DNA from: Tous-C4FEB sp044356555
GTDB lineage: Bacteria > Verrucomicrobiota > Verrucomicrobiia > Opitutales > Opitutaceae
Assembly (NCBI GenBank): GCA_044356555.1
Contig: JBIKWB010000016.1
Span: 1 to 64,000, forward strand
Length of the DNA stretch: 64,000 nucleotides
Direction of reading: 5' to 3'
Position 1 is the first letter of the stretch, and each line of letters begins with the position of its first letter. A program made the position numbers and the translations under genes. Under the pieces are notes generated by a model. It saw only the letters and a program-made list of their open reading frames with translations. It did no database searches and was not told the origin of the DNA. Below are positions 46,471 to 54,639 of this stretch, one piece after another.

Positions 46471-46497
46471 TTTGCGTTATTATTTTAATAATTTGCG
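46471..46497. promoter_or_regulatory. Candidate operator: TTTGCG direct repeat at 21-bp spacing
   Basis: TTTGCG occurs at 46471-46476 and again at 46492-46497, exactly 21 bp apart. Between them lies an A/T-only palindrome, TTATTA-TTT-TAATAA. Direct repeats at about two helical turns are the usual binding pattern for a dimer of AraC-family regulators such as XylR. The site lies between the receptor gene and the divergent XylR-type gene, about 80 bases from the first and 70 from the second start codon. Confidence 0.5.
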
Positions 46498-46567
46498 CCG
46501 ACGGAAAAATTTGAGTGAGTCGGGTTTGTGCGAATTCTTCGTGGTAAAAGCGAAAGCTCCTGCGGTC

Positions 46568-47776
46568 ATGGCCAAATTGCGTAAACCCAAACGCATCGCG
46601 CTGCTCGTCGCCGGCTGGAACCACTACGGCCGGGGCATCATCGAAGGGGCGTGGCACTACGCGCAGAATAATTTCTGGAATCTCGACATGCAGCCCACCG
46701 GACCCGACGGCGCGATGCAAATGCCGGAAGGCTGGCAGGGTGATGGCATCATCGCCACCGTGCACTCCAGCGCGCTGGGCAAAGAGCTGCGGACTTATGG
46801 CGTTCCGATCGTCAACGTTTCAGGTACGCGGCTGGAAGGGGTGAATTTTCCGCGCGTCACTTCTGACGCCCATGCGGTCGTCGAGCTGGCCGCCGAGCAC
46901 CTCAAAAGCAAGGGGCTGCGCTCGATCGCTTTTTGCGGGGAGCCGGAGCGAAAGTTTCTTGATTTCTGGACCCGGGCCTATGAACGCGTTGCCGAGAAGT
47001 TGGGCCTGACGCCGCTGATCTATCAACCGGGGCCCAACGTCGGGCCCGATGCGGGGCTCGTGGCCCGACGACAAGACCGCGCCCGCTGGTTAAAGAGTTT
47101 GCCGAAGCCGACCGGAGTCATCGGGTGGGATACGATCACCTGCCGCAATCTGGCCAACGCGTGTGAACTCGCCGGAATCGAGGTTCCGGACCAAATTTCG
47201 ATCATAAGTCTCTCCACCGAGGACCTGTTGGGGCAGACGATTCATCCGCCGATCAGCGGGGTAGACATTCCCGTGAAGCGAATCGGCTACGATGCGGCCA
47301 GCATGCTCGATCAATTGATCCGTGGGCGTCGGCTTGCGACCCACGAGCAGGTGCTTCGGCCCCTTGGAATCACGACGCGACAATCGACGGATATTTTCGA
47401 GTGCGATGACCCGAAGATTCGCCACGTGATGCGATTCATCAAAGACAACTCGAATGCGGGTATAAATGTCCAAGATGTCTTGCGGGCGGTGCCCATTGCA
47501 CGGCGCACCTTGGAGAAACGATTCTCCGCGATTCTGGGCCATAGCCCCGCCGAGGAGATTCGTCGGATCAAACTCGATAAGGTGCGCCAACTGCTCAGCT
47601 CCACCGACATGGCGATTCCCGATATTGCCGATGCCTGCGGCTTCGCTTACGCCGAACATATGATCCCGCTTTTCGCGCGGCACTACGGTGCTACCCCGGC
47701 GGCCTTTCGCCGAAATTTACGCGGCACAGCAGCCGTCGGGCGCGGTCTGGGCCGGCGCGGGAAATCGCGCCGATAA
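46568..47776 (+). CDS. XylR-type transcription regulator (LacI-like sensor, AraC HTH)
   Basis: A two-part regulator of the XylR type. Residues 1-270 resemble a periplasmic-binding/LacI-like sugar sensor (PKRIALLVAGWNHYGRGIIE, VTSDAHAVVELAAEHL, PTGVIGWDTITCRNLANACE, SGVDIPVKRIGYDAASMLDQ). Residues about 300-400 are an AraC-type double helix-turn-helix (INVQDVLRAVPIARRTLEKR, IPDIADACGFAYAEHMIPLF, YGATPAAFRR). The ATG chosen starts at MAKLRKPKRIALL; 32 in-frame codons upstream are unlike the family. It diverges from the glycan locus and is its likely activator, with a sugar released from the glycan as ligand. The C-terminal tail is basic. Confidence 0.88.
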   Translation: MAKLRKPKRIALLVAGWNHYGRGIIEGAWHYAQNNFWNLDMQPTGPDGAMQMPEGWQGDGIIATVHSSALGKELRTYGVPIVNVSGTRLEGVNFPRVTSDAHAVVELAAEHLKSKGLRSIAFCGEPERKFLDFWTRAYERVAEKLGLTPLIYQPGPNVGPDAGLVARRQDRARWLKSLPKPTGVIGWDTITCRNLANACELAGIEVPDQISIISLSTEDLLGQTIHPPISGVDIPVKRIGYDAASMLDQLIRGRRLATHEQVLRPLGITTRQSTDIFECDDPKIRHVMRFIKDNSNAGINVQDVLRAVPIARRTLEKRFSAILGHSPAEEIRRIKLDKVRQLLSSTDMAIPDIADACGFAYAEHMIPLFARHYGATPAAFRRNLRGTAAVGRGLGRRGKSRR

Positions 47777-48171
47777 CGTCCGGTTTATCGATCCACTTGC
47801 GGGGCCGGCTCGCTCCCGTGGAAACTAGTCCGGCTGGGTTCGTCCGCTTTTGCTCTCGAAAACGCCGCCTTCTGAGCCGGTCTTTCTGAGCGAGTAAGGG
47901 TGAAGCCCAAGGTAGTCAGAGAGTTTGTGCGTGGGGGCTTTTGTTCTGACGTGAGCAAGATCGTCTACCCCTCGGGAAGGGCTAGGCGCACACCGCGACG
48001 GGGGCGTCACGCCTCCAGTGACGCGGTTTCGAAACGAAAGAACCTGAGTTTGCGCTTGGGCTCTGTGCCGCGAGCCCGATGGGGACGTCGGGCTCCACCT
48101 TTTCGCGATTTCATCTGCGATAGAGGTTTTCGGATAGTAGGCCGCGCCTGAAGTGGGTAAGAATTCGGATT
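47777..48171. repeat. Intergenic region with two strong inverted repeats
   Basis: No gene is credible. Two perfect inverted repeats are visible: GCGTCAC-N7-GTGACGC at 48004-48024 and GAGCCCGA-N8-TCGGGCTC at 48072-48095. The first is followed by the palindrome GTTTCGAAAC. Neither is followed by a T tract strong enough for a clear terminator, although CACCTTTT follows the second. Hairpins of this composition are often dispersed intergenic repeats, but no second copy was found in the window. Confidence 0.55.
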
Positions 48172-48663
48172 ATGAGGCCGTGCCGTGACGTTCGATTGCT
48201 GATCTTAGTGTGCAGTGTAATATGGGCCGGCTGCGGTCCGTCTCAGCCGCAGCCTCCGGCCGCCGCGAAGCGTGACGATGCGGCGATCATGCGTGAGTGG
48301 CTTTACGGCCCGAGGGCTTCGACGCCGGGCGTGACGTGGTCATCCAGCGGTTTGGGCATCCGCGTGCTCGCGCCCGGCGCGGGCCTGACTCCCCAGGCGA
48401 CCGACAAGGTGCGCGTCCATTATTCGTGCGCGCTCAAGGACGGGACGGTCGTCGATGATTCGCGCAAACGCGGCGCGCCGGCGGATCTGGTGGTGAAGAC
48501 GCTCATCGCCGGCTGGGCCGAGGGCATGACGGCGTTGAAACCGGGCGGCAAAGCGGAGTTCTTTATCCCTCCCTCGCTCGGCTACGGCACGATGGGCGGA
48601 GGCGGCGTGCCGGCGGGTGCGGGATTGATTTTCGAGGTCGAGCTGATGGCGGTGAATCCCTGA
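48172..48663 (+). CDS. FKBP-type peptidyl-prolyl isomerase, lipoprotein
   Basis: A proline isomerase for protein folding outside the cytoplasm. The N-terminus LLILVCSVIWAGC carries a lipobox with C21 as the lipidated residue. The FKBP domain (about residues 62-163) shows VRVHYSCALKDGTVVDDSRK, VVKTLIAGWAEGMTALKPGG, KAEFFIPPSLGYGTMGGGGV and PAGAGLIFEVELMAV, the standard core. It is monocistronic by spacing: the gap to the next gene is about 200 bases and holds an inverted repeat. It may help fold exported proteins; no direct link to the receptor gene downstream is shown. Confidence 0.9.
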   Translation: MRPCRDVRLLILVCSVIWAGCGPSQPQPPAAAKRDDAAIMREWLYGPRASTPGVTWSSSGLGIRVLAPGAGLTPQATDKVRVHYSCALKDGTVVDDSRKRGAPADLVVKTLIAGWAEGMTALKPGGKAEFFIPPSLGYGTMGGGGVPAGAGLIFEVELMAVNP

Positions 48664-48754
48664 GGTCGGGGGCGCCGCCGGCTGCGCCTCGCCGGAGCGG
48701 GCACTGCGAGAGTTGCCTGCTTCCGCTTTGCGATCCCCAGCGGGCCGTTGTCGG

Positions 48755-48776
48755 CCGTCACATGAATTTGTGACGG
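48755..48776. promoter_or_regulatory. Candidate operator: 8-bp inverted repeat upstream of receptor gene
   Basis: CCGTCACA and TGTGACGG are perfect inverted arms around the 6-base spacer TGAATT, about 90 bases before the receptor start. The size and symmetry fit a homodimeric repressor or activator. The arms contain TGTGA but in the order opposite to a Crp site. Directly after it lies GGTTAAATTGTTGTG, a possible promoter region. Confidence 0.45.
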
Positions 48777-48864
48777 ACAGGTTAAATTGTTGTGTGGAAT
48801 TCGGGCCTTTGAGAGTTGTTCTCGACCGCGGTCGATGGCGGCCGCACACCTCGCCTTTTCCCTC

Positions 48865-51800
48865 ATGACACATCTCCGAAAGCTCCTGGTTACGGTCACC
48901 TTTTCCTTCACTGCGGTCGCTTCCGCCCAAACCACGGTCCCGAGTCCGGGCGCGGCGACCGGCGACGAAGCGGTGAAACTGGATGCCTTTACCGTCACCG
49001 GCTCCAATATTCGCCGGACCGACGCGGAGACCGCGCTACCGGTTACGATTCTGAACGCGGCCGATCTCGACGCGCGCGGGGCGGCGACGATGGCGGAGCT
49101 CTTCGAGACGCTGGGCATGGCTGAAATCTCGGGCATTACCGAAATCAACAACGGGCCGCAGCTCGCCCGCGGCGACGTGGCTTCGATCGACCTGCGCGGC
49201 ATCGGCTCGGGCAGCACGTTGACCTTGCTCAACGGTCGCCGCATGGCACCGCACCCGATTTCGATGGCGGAAAATGGCGTCCCCTCACTCGCGGTGAACA
49301 TCAATACCATCCCGCGAGCCTTGGTGGGGCGGGTGGAAATCCTGCGCGACGGCGCCTCCGCCATTTACGGCGCGGATGCGGCGGCGGGCGTGATCAACAA
49401 TCTCGTTTCCCGCACGTATGTCGGCCGCGGGCTGACGTTGAAGGGCTCGATGACGCAGCACGGCGGGGCGAACGAGTTTAACGCGACGGCGTTTGAAGGC
49501 AGGCAGCTCGGCAAGACGCACCTTTCGATGTCGATCGACTATTTTCACCGCGACGCCCTCGCCGCGCACGACCGCGCGTGGGCGAAAAACGCCGACCTAC
49601 GCGTGAACCGGAAGCTGCCGGCGCCGTGGAACGGGATTCCCGTGATCGATCCGGTGACAGGTACCGCGTTCGCCCGGGACAACGATTTCGCCAACACGAA
49701 CAGCGTGAACCAGTGGGGCCAATGGCAGCGCGGATTTATCCAGCCCAATTTGCTGACCTTCGTCGGCTCGCGGCCGACCGGCAACACGGGCATCACCACC
49801 AGCGCGACGCCGCCGGCGGGCGTGGCGACGATGGCGGCGGACGGTATGTTCTACCTTTGGCCCAGCCCGGCGGGGGTTTCGTTCAAGCAGACTGCGCTGT
49901 CCCGGAATATTGACAGCGTCGAAAACGCGACCTTCTCGAATTGGAATCTTTGGAAGATGCTGATCCCGGCGACGGATCGCGTGCAGTTCGCCACGTTTGT
50001 CGACCATACGATCAACGACCGCCTGAGCGCGTTCGGCGACTTGCTGTTTTACCGGGCCTACAGCCGGACCGGGCGCGAGCCGGTTAATTTCAAAAACACC
50101 GACGACCAAGGCATCTACCTGCCCGCGTCGAACCCGTGGAATCCTTTTGGCGTGCGCTTCTATAGCCCCACGGGAGCCGCGAACACGGATGGCACCCCGC
50201 GCCTCACGGGCACGCCGGCCGATGTCTCGCTGTGGACCGGGATCTCGCCCGGGCAAAACTCCAGCGATGGCCTCAAGCCCCGCGTGACCGAAGTTTACAC
50301 CTATTCATGGCGCGTGCTCGGCGGCCTGCGCGGCAAGCTCGGCCCGTCGTGGGAGTGGGAGTCGGCGGTCGTCGCCTCCGGCTCGCAGACGCACGAATAC
50401 GAAAGTTTCCAAGTGCGCGAATCGCTCCTGCGGCGCGCCTTGAACCGCACGGATGCGACGGCGTTTAACCCGTTTCCCGTGACGTTCAAAATCGTAAACA
50501 ACCAGATCGTGGTTGATCAGCCGTATAAAAATCCGGCCTCGGCCTACGACGGGATCTACGGCGACGAAGACCGGTTTGGCCGCACGAATCTTTTCATCTG
50601 GGACGCGAAGTTCAACGGCCAGCTCTGGCGGTTGTTCAACGGCGGACGCATCGGCGTCGCGAGCGGCACCGAGGTGCGCTACGAGACCTACGACGACAAA
50701 CGCGCCAATTTCGTCGGCCTCAATCCGCCCGGCTCGGGCAGCCAGTTTCCGTTTTTGCGCGAAGGCGACAACGACTTCCTCGCGCTCAGCTCGAACGTGC
50801 CGATCAGCGCGGCGCAGACCATCTACGCCGCCTACCTCGAAACGGCGCTGCCCTTCGTGACGCGCGAAAATCGCCTCCCGCTCGTGGAAAGCCTCGAGCT
50901 GACCTTGGCCGGCCGCTTCGAGCATTTCTCGATCTTCGGCCAGACGACGAAACCGAAGGCCAGTCTCGTGTGGAAACCGTTTTCGTTCCTCAAGCTCCGG
51001 GCTTCGGCGGCCGAATCGTTTCGCGCGCCGAATCTGGTGCAGACCAACACCACTCCGCTGCGGCGCCAGATCGGCGCGGACGATCCCTATCGCCTGGCCG
51101 CGACCGGCCTCGCTTCGGACGGCATCGCGCAACGGACGGTCTTCCGGCAGGGCAACCAGAACCTCGAACCCGAAGAGGCGAAGACTTGGGTCGCAGGTTT
51201 CGTCCTCGACGTGCCCAAGTTGCGCGGCCTCTCGCTGTCCTTTGATTATTTCCACCTGAACCAGAACAAGGTGATTGAAAACGTGGGCGGCCAAGCGGCG
51301 ATCGACCGCGATGAATTGGTGCTCGAGCTCGCCACGCAGGCCGAACTCGCGAAGGGCACCAATATCAACCAGATCGACCTCGGTTCCGGCACGGCGGCCT
51401 ACAAGGGCTCGGAAAAAGTCGTGCGCAAGCCAGTGACCGATGCGGACCGGCTGGCGTTTGCGACCTACAATGCCCAGCAGACGAGCAACAACGCCCGACG
51501 CGCCGCCGTCGGCGAGATCGTAAGCGTCATCGATGACTACCTTAACTTGAGCGGCCGCGATATCCAAGGCTATGAATTCGGGGCGCAGTGGCGTTCGCCG
51601 AAGACGAGCTACGGGCAGTTCACCTTCAACGGCGACGCGACCCACTACGTCCTTCGGACCTCACAAGAGAACGCCACCTCCCGGGTCCTCGACGAACTCG
51701 ACCGCAACGGCCGAGTGAAATGGCGCGCCAGCGGTTCGGTTTCTTGGCGCTTGGGGGGCATCTCAGCAGGTTGGTTCACGAGCTACTTCGGTTCGACGGT

Positions 51801-52113
51801 GGATACCTCCGCCGCGACCACCGAAGCGATTTTCCGTGCACTTGGGTCGCCGGACTACATCCGGGTTTATAACGATAACGGTATCACGCGCTACTTGCTG
51901 CGCATTAAGCCGACCTACAACCACAACGCGTGGGCGTCCTACCGGTTCTCCGGAAAACAGGGGGCTTGGTTGAAGGGCGTGACCGTGCGCGGCGGAATCA
52001 ACAACGTGCTCGATGCCGAGCCCCGATTGGCCGACGAACAATACGGTTACCTGGCCGGTTCGGCCAATCCCCGGGGGCGTCAGTTCACTTTTGAAGTTTC
52101 GAGGAAGTTCTGA
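48865..52113 (+). CDS. TonB-dependent outer-membrane receptor (1082 aa)
   Basis: The ATG chosen gives MTHLRKLLVTVTFSFTAVAS with cleavage after ASAQ; 26 upstream codons are in frame but unlikely. VKLDAFTVTGSNIRRTDAET, with the 'TGSNIRR' block of large proteobacterial-type receptors, opens the plug. It is followed by SIDLRGIGSGSTLTLLNGRR and VGRVEILRDGASAIYGADAA. The barrel includes PFSFLKLRASAAESFRAPNL and ends RGRQFTFEVSRKF. It is a different subgroup from the other receptors here. Downstream on the same strand lie a GlpT-like carrier and a GlpQ phosphodiesterase, which points to a phosphorylated glycerol compound as substrate. That link is inference from position. Confidence 0.9.
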   Translation: MTHLRKLLVTVTFSFTAVASAQTTVPSPGAATGDEAVKLDAFTVTGSNIRRTDAETALPVTILNAADLDARGAATMAELFETLGMAEISGITEINNGPQLARGDVASIDLRGIGSGSTLTLLNGRRMAPHPISMAENGVPSLAVNINTIPRALVGRVEILRDGASAIYGADAAAGVINNLVSRTYVGRGLTLKGSMTQHGGANEFNATAFEGRQLGKTHLSMSIDYFHRDALAAHDRAWAKNADLRVNRKLPAPWNGIPVIDPVTGTAFARDNDFANTNSVNQWGQWQRGFIQPNLLTFVGSRPTGNTGITTSATPPAGVATMAADGMFYLWPSPAGVSFKQTALSRNIDSVENATFSNWNLWKMLIPATDRVQFATFVDHTINDRLSAFGDLLFYRAYSRTGREPVNFKNTDDQGIYLPASNPWNPFGVRFYSPTGAANTDGTPRLTGTPADVSLWTGISPGQNSSDGLKPRVTEVYTYSWRVLGGLRGKLGPSWEWESAVVASGSQTHEYESFQVRESLLRRALNRTDATAFNPFPVTFKIVNNQIVVDQPYKNPASAYDGIYGDEDRFGRTNLFIWDAKFNGQLWRLFNGGRIGVASGTEVRYETYDDKRANFVGLNPPGSGSQFPFLREGDNDFLALSSNVPISAAQTIYAAYLETALPFVTRENRLPLVESLELTLAGRFEHFSIFGQTTKPKASLVWKPFSFLKLRASAAESFRAPNLVQTNTTPLRRQIGADDPYRLAATGLASDGIAQRTVFRQGNQNLEPEEAKTWVAGFVLDVPKLRGLSLSFDYFHLNQNKVIENVGGQAAIDRDELVLELATQAELAKGTNINQIDLGSGTAAYKGSEKVVRKPVTDADRLAFATYNAQQTSNNARRAAVGEIVSVIDDYLNLSGRDIQGYEFGAQWRSPKTSYGQFTFNGDATHYVLRTSQENATSRVLDELDRNGRVKWRASGSVSWRLGGISAGWFTSYFGSTVDTSAATTEAIFRALGSPDYIRVYNDNGITRYLLRIKPTYNHNAWASYRFSGKQGAWLKGVTVRGGINNVLDAEPRLADEQYGYLAGSANPRGRQFTFEVSRKF

Positions 52114-52272
52114 TTCTGCGCGGGCGTCGCGCCGCAGGTGCAGGGCTATCGTGAACCTGCGCGCGCGTAGATGTTGGCAGCGCCGGTCGATGCCGCTCGG
52201 GCCGGGTGCATGCCACGGGTTGCCTAGCCCGCAGCCGACGTCTTTGCTCGGAGCGTTTTCCTTCTTACCCTC

Positions 52273-53619
52273 GTGATCTCATTCCTAAAACCCGCCCAGA
52301 GTATTTCACCGCTGCCCGCGGATCGCATCGATCCGGAATACCGTCGCCTTCGCTGGCAGGTATTTGCCGGAATTTTCGTCGGCTATGCGGCGTTCTATTT
52401 GGTGCGAAACAATTTTGCGCTCGCGCTGCCTTCGATCCTGAAGGCGCATCCTGAGTTTACAAAAGTTCAACTCGGCTGGGCGATGACGAGCCTTTCGGTG
52501 GCGTATGGGATTTCGAAATTCATCATGGGCTCGGTGTCGGATCGCAGCAATCCGCGCTGGTTCATGGCGCTCGGCCTGCTGCTCACGAGCGGGGTGACTT
52601 TTGCGTTTGGCACGGTTCCGGCGATTTACGATTCGTTGGCGCTGATCATTGCGCTCCAAGCCCTCAACGGCTGGTTCAACGGCATGGGCTGGCCGCCGTG
52701 CGGTAAAACGATGGTGCATTGGTGGAGCACCAAAGAACGGGGCAAAATTGTGGCCGCGTGGAACGCTGCGCATAATGTCGGCGGCGCGCTTGTCGCGGTG
52801 TTTGCGACGTGGGCGGTCGTGCGGTTCGGCGACTGGGGCGCGACGTTTTACTTCAACGCGGCGATTGCCGCCGGGGTGGCCGGACTGATTTTGCTGCTGC
52901 TACGCGATACGCCCCAGAGCTGCGGGCTGCCGGCCATCGAGAGCCACAAAGCTGACTATCCGCCGAACTACTCCGCCGACCACGAGCGCACGTTTACCTT
53001 CAGGGAGATTTTCGTCAGCCACGTGCTGAATAACAAGTTCCTGTGGGCGATCGCGATCGCGAACGCATTCGTGTATTTCGTGCGTTTCGGGGTGGTGAAC
53101 TGGATTCCGACCTACCTGCAAACGGCGAAAGGGTTCAATTTCAAAGAATCCGGTTTTGCGTGGACGGCCTTCGAACTCGCCGGGATCCCCGGCACACTTT
53201 TGTGCGGATGGATTTCCGACCGCGTCTTCAAAGCGCGGCGGGCGCCGGCGACCATTTTGTTCATGGGACTCACGCTGGTCGGGTTGTTAATCTACCGTTG
53301 GAACGACACCGGCCCTTACTGGATCGACGTCGCGGCGCTGATCATGATCGGCTTCTTCATTTACGGACCGATTATGATGATCGGTCTGCACGCGCTTGAT
53401 CTTGTGCCGAAAAAAGCGGCGGGCACGGCCGCGGGGTTCACGGGATTTTTTGGCTACTTCCTCGGCTCGGCGCCCTCGGGCGCGGGCGTGGGTTGGATCG
53501 CGCACACCTGGGGCTGGGACGGTGTCTTTAGCACGATGATTGCGTGCTGTGTGCTGACGATGGGGTTCAGCGCGATGACGCTGGGGCAGCGGACAACCAG
53601 CCGTTCGATTTCACCATGA
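52273..53619 (+). CDS. MFS transporter, glycerol-3-phosphate (GlpT-like) family
   Basis: A 448-aa inner-membrane carrier of the organophosphate:phosphate antiporter group. The N-terminus has YRRLRWQVFAGIFVGYAAFY with LVRNNFALALPSIL, followed by LGWAMTSLSVAYGISKFIMG and SVSDRSNPRWFMALGLLLTS. LNGWFNGMGWPPCGKTMVHW is diagnostic for this group, which swaps glycerol-3-phosphate or hexose phosphate for phosphate. The start codon is GTG. Its stop overlaps the glpQ-like start as ATGA, so the carrier and the phosphodiesterase are co-translated. Together they would take up the product of phosphodiester cleavage. Confidence 0.88.
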   Translation: MISFLKPAQSISPLPADRIDPEYRRLRWQVFAGIFVGYAAFYLVRNNFALALPSILKAHPEFTKVQLGWAMTSLSVAYGISKFIMGSVSDRSNPRWFMALGLLLTSGVTFAFGTVPAIYDSLALIIALQALNGWFNGMGWPPCGKTMVHWWSTKERGKIVAAWNAAHNVGGALVAVFATWAVVRFGDWGATFYFNAAIAAGVAGLILLLLRDTPQSCGLPAIESHKADYPPNYSADHERTFTFREIFVSHVLNNKFLWAIAIANAFVYFVRFGVVNWIPTYLQTAKGFNFKESGFAWTAFELAGIPGTLLCGWISDRVFKARRAPATILFMGLTLVGLLIYRWNDTGPYWIDVAALIMIGFFIYGPIMMIGLHALDLVPKKAAGTAAGFTGFFGYFLGSAPSGAGVGWIAHTWGWDGVFSTMIACCVLTMGFSAMTLGQRTTSRSISP

Positions 53620-54620
53620 AAAAAATTCAAATGATTCTGACGATGGCGGCGTTGTTGGCGGGGGTCGCCCAGGCGGCGGAAACGCGGCCGCTCGTGATCG
53701 CGCACCGCGGGGCGAGCGGTTATCTGCCGGAGCACACGCTCGCGGCGAAGGCGATGGCGCACGGGCAGGGTGCGGATTATATCGAGCAGGATCTCGTGCT
53801 CTCCAAGGACGACGTGCCGGTGGTCCTGCACGATGTGCACATCGATACCGTGACGGATGTGGCGAAGGTTTTTCCAGAGAGGAAACGCGCGGACGGGCGT
53901 TACTACGCGCTGGATTTTACGGTGGCGGAGTTGAAGCAGCTACGGGTCTCGGAGCGGTTTAATGCGAAGACGGGAGCGCGAGTCTTTCCGGGGCGGTTTC
54001 CGGCAGGGCTGGCCGAGTTTCGGATTTCGACGCTCGAAGAGGAGTTGCAGTTGATTCAAGGACTGAACCAAAGCACGGGACGGGTGGCGGGGATTTATCC
54101 CGAGTTAAAGCAGCCGAAATGGCACCGCGAGCAGGGACGGGATTTGAGCGGGGTCGTGCTTCCGATTCTGGCTCGCTACGGCTACGCGACGAAAGCCGAC
54201 GCGTGTTTCGTGCAATGCTTTGAGTGGGAGGAATTGAAACGCATCCGCGGCGAACTGGGCTGGCGCGGAAAACTGGTGATGTTGATTGAGAGCGGAGCGA
54301 CGGGTGAAGATGGCACGAGCCATGACGAGCTGTGCACGCCGGCAGGTTTGAAAAAAATCGCCGAAGTCGTGGAAGGGGTCGGGCCGCCGATCGGTCGGAT
54401 CGTGACGTGGAATTCGACGGGGGTGGGGAAGATGACGGCGTTGGTGAAGGACGCGCACACGGCCGGGCTGGTGGTGCATCCCTACACGGTGCGGGTGGAC
54501 GCGCTGCCTAAGCAATGTCCCTCGATTGCGGCGTTGCACGCGGCGTTGTTTCGCGATGCGGGGATCGACGGGGTGTTTACGGATTTCACCGACGTGACCC
54601 GGGCGTGGCTGGGGCGGTGA
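53616..54620 (+). CDS. Glycerophosphodiester phosphodiesterase (GlpQ-like), exported
   Basis: It cleaves glycerophosphodiesters to glycerol-3-phosphate and an alcohol. A signal peptide (MKKIQMILTMAALLAGVAQA) sends it to the periplasm. Active-site residues are H30-R31 (IAHRGASGYLPEH) with E39, E57 and D59 (YIEQDLVLSKDD) and H72 (VVLHD). The inserted region of about 100 residues (VFPERKRADGRYYALDF onward) matches the long GlpQ type rather than the short UgpQ type. The 334-aa length fits. The start overlaps the transporter stop as ATGA. Confidence 0.92.
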   Translation: MKKIQMILTMAALLAGVAQAAETRPLVIAHRGASGYLPEHTLAAKAMAHGQGADYIEQDLVLSKDDVPVVLHDVHIDTVTDVAKVFPERKRADGRYYALDFTVAELKQLRVSERFNAKTGARVFPGRFPAGLAEFRISTLEEELQLIQGLNQSTGRVAGIYPELKQPKWHREQGRDLSGVVLPILARYGYATKADACFVQCFEWEELKRIRGELGWRGKLVMLIESGATGEDGTSHDELCTPAGLKKIAEVVEGVGPPIGRIVTWNSTGVGKMTALVKDAHTAGLVVHPYTVRVDALPKQCPSIAALHAALFRDAGIDGVFTDFTDVTRAWLGR

Positions 54621-54639
54621 GCGGGCCGGGCGCGCCGCG

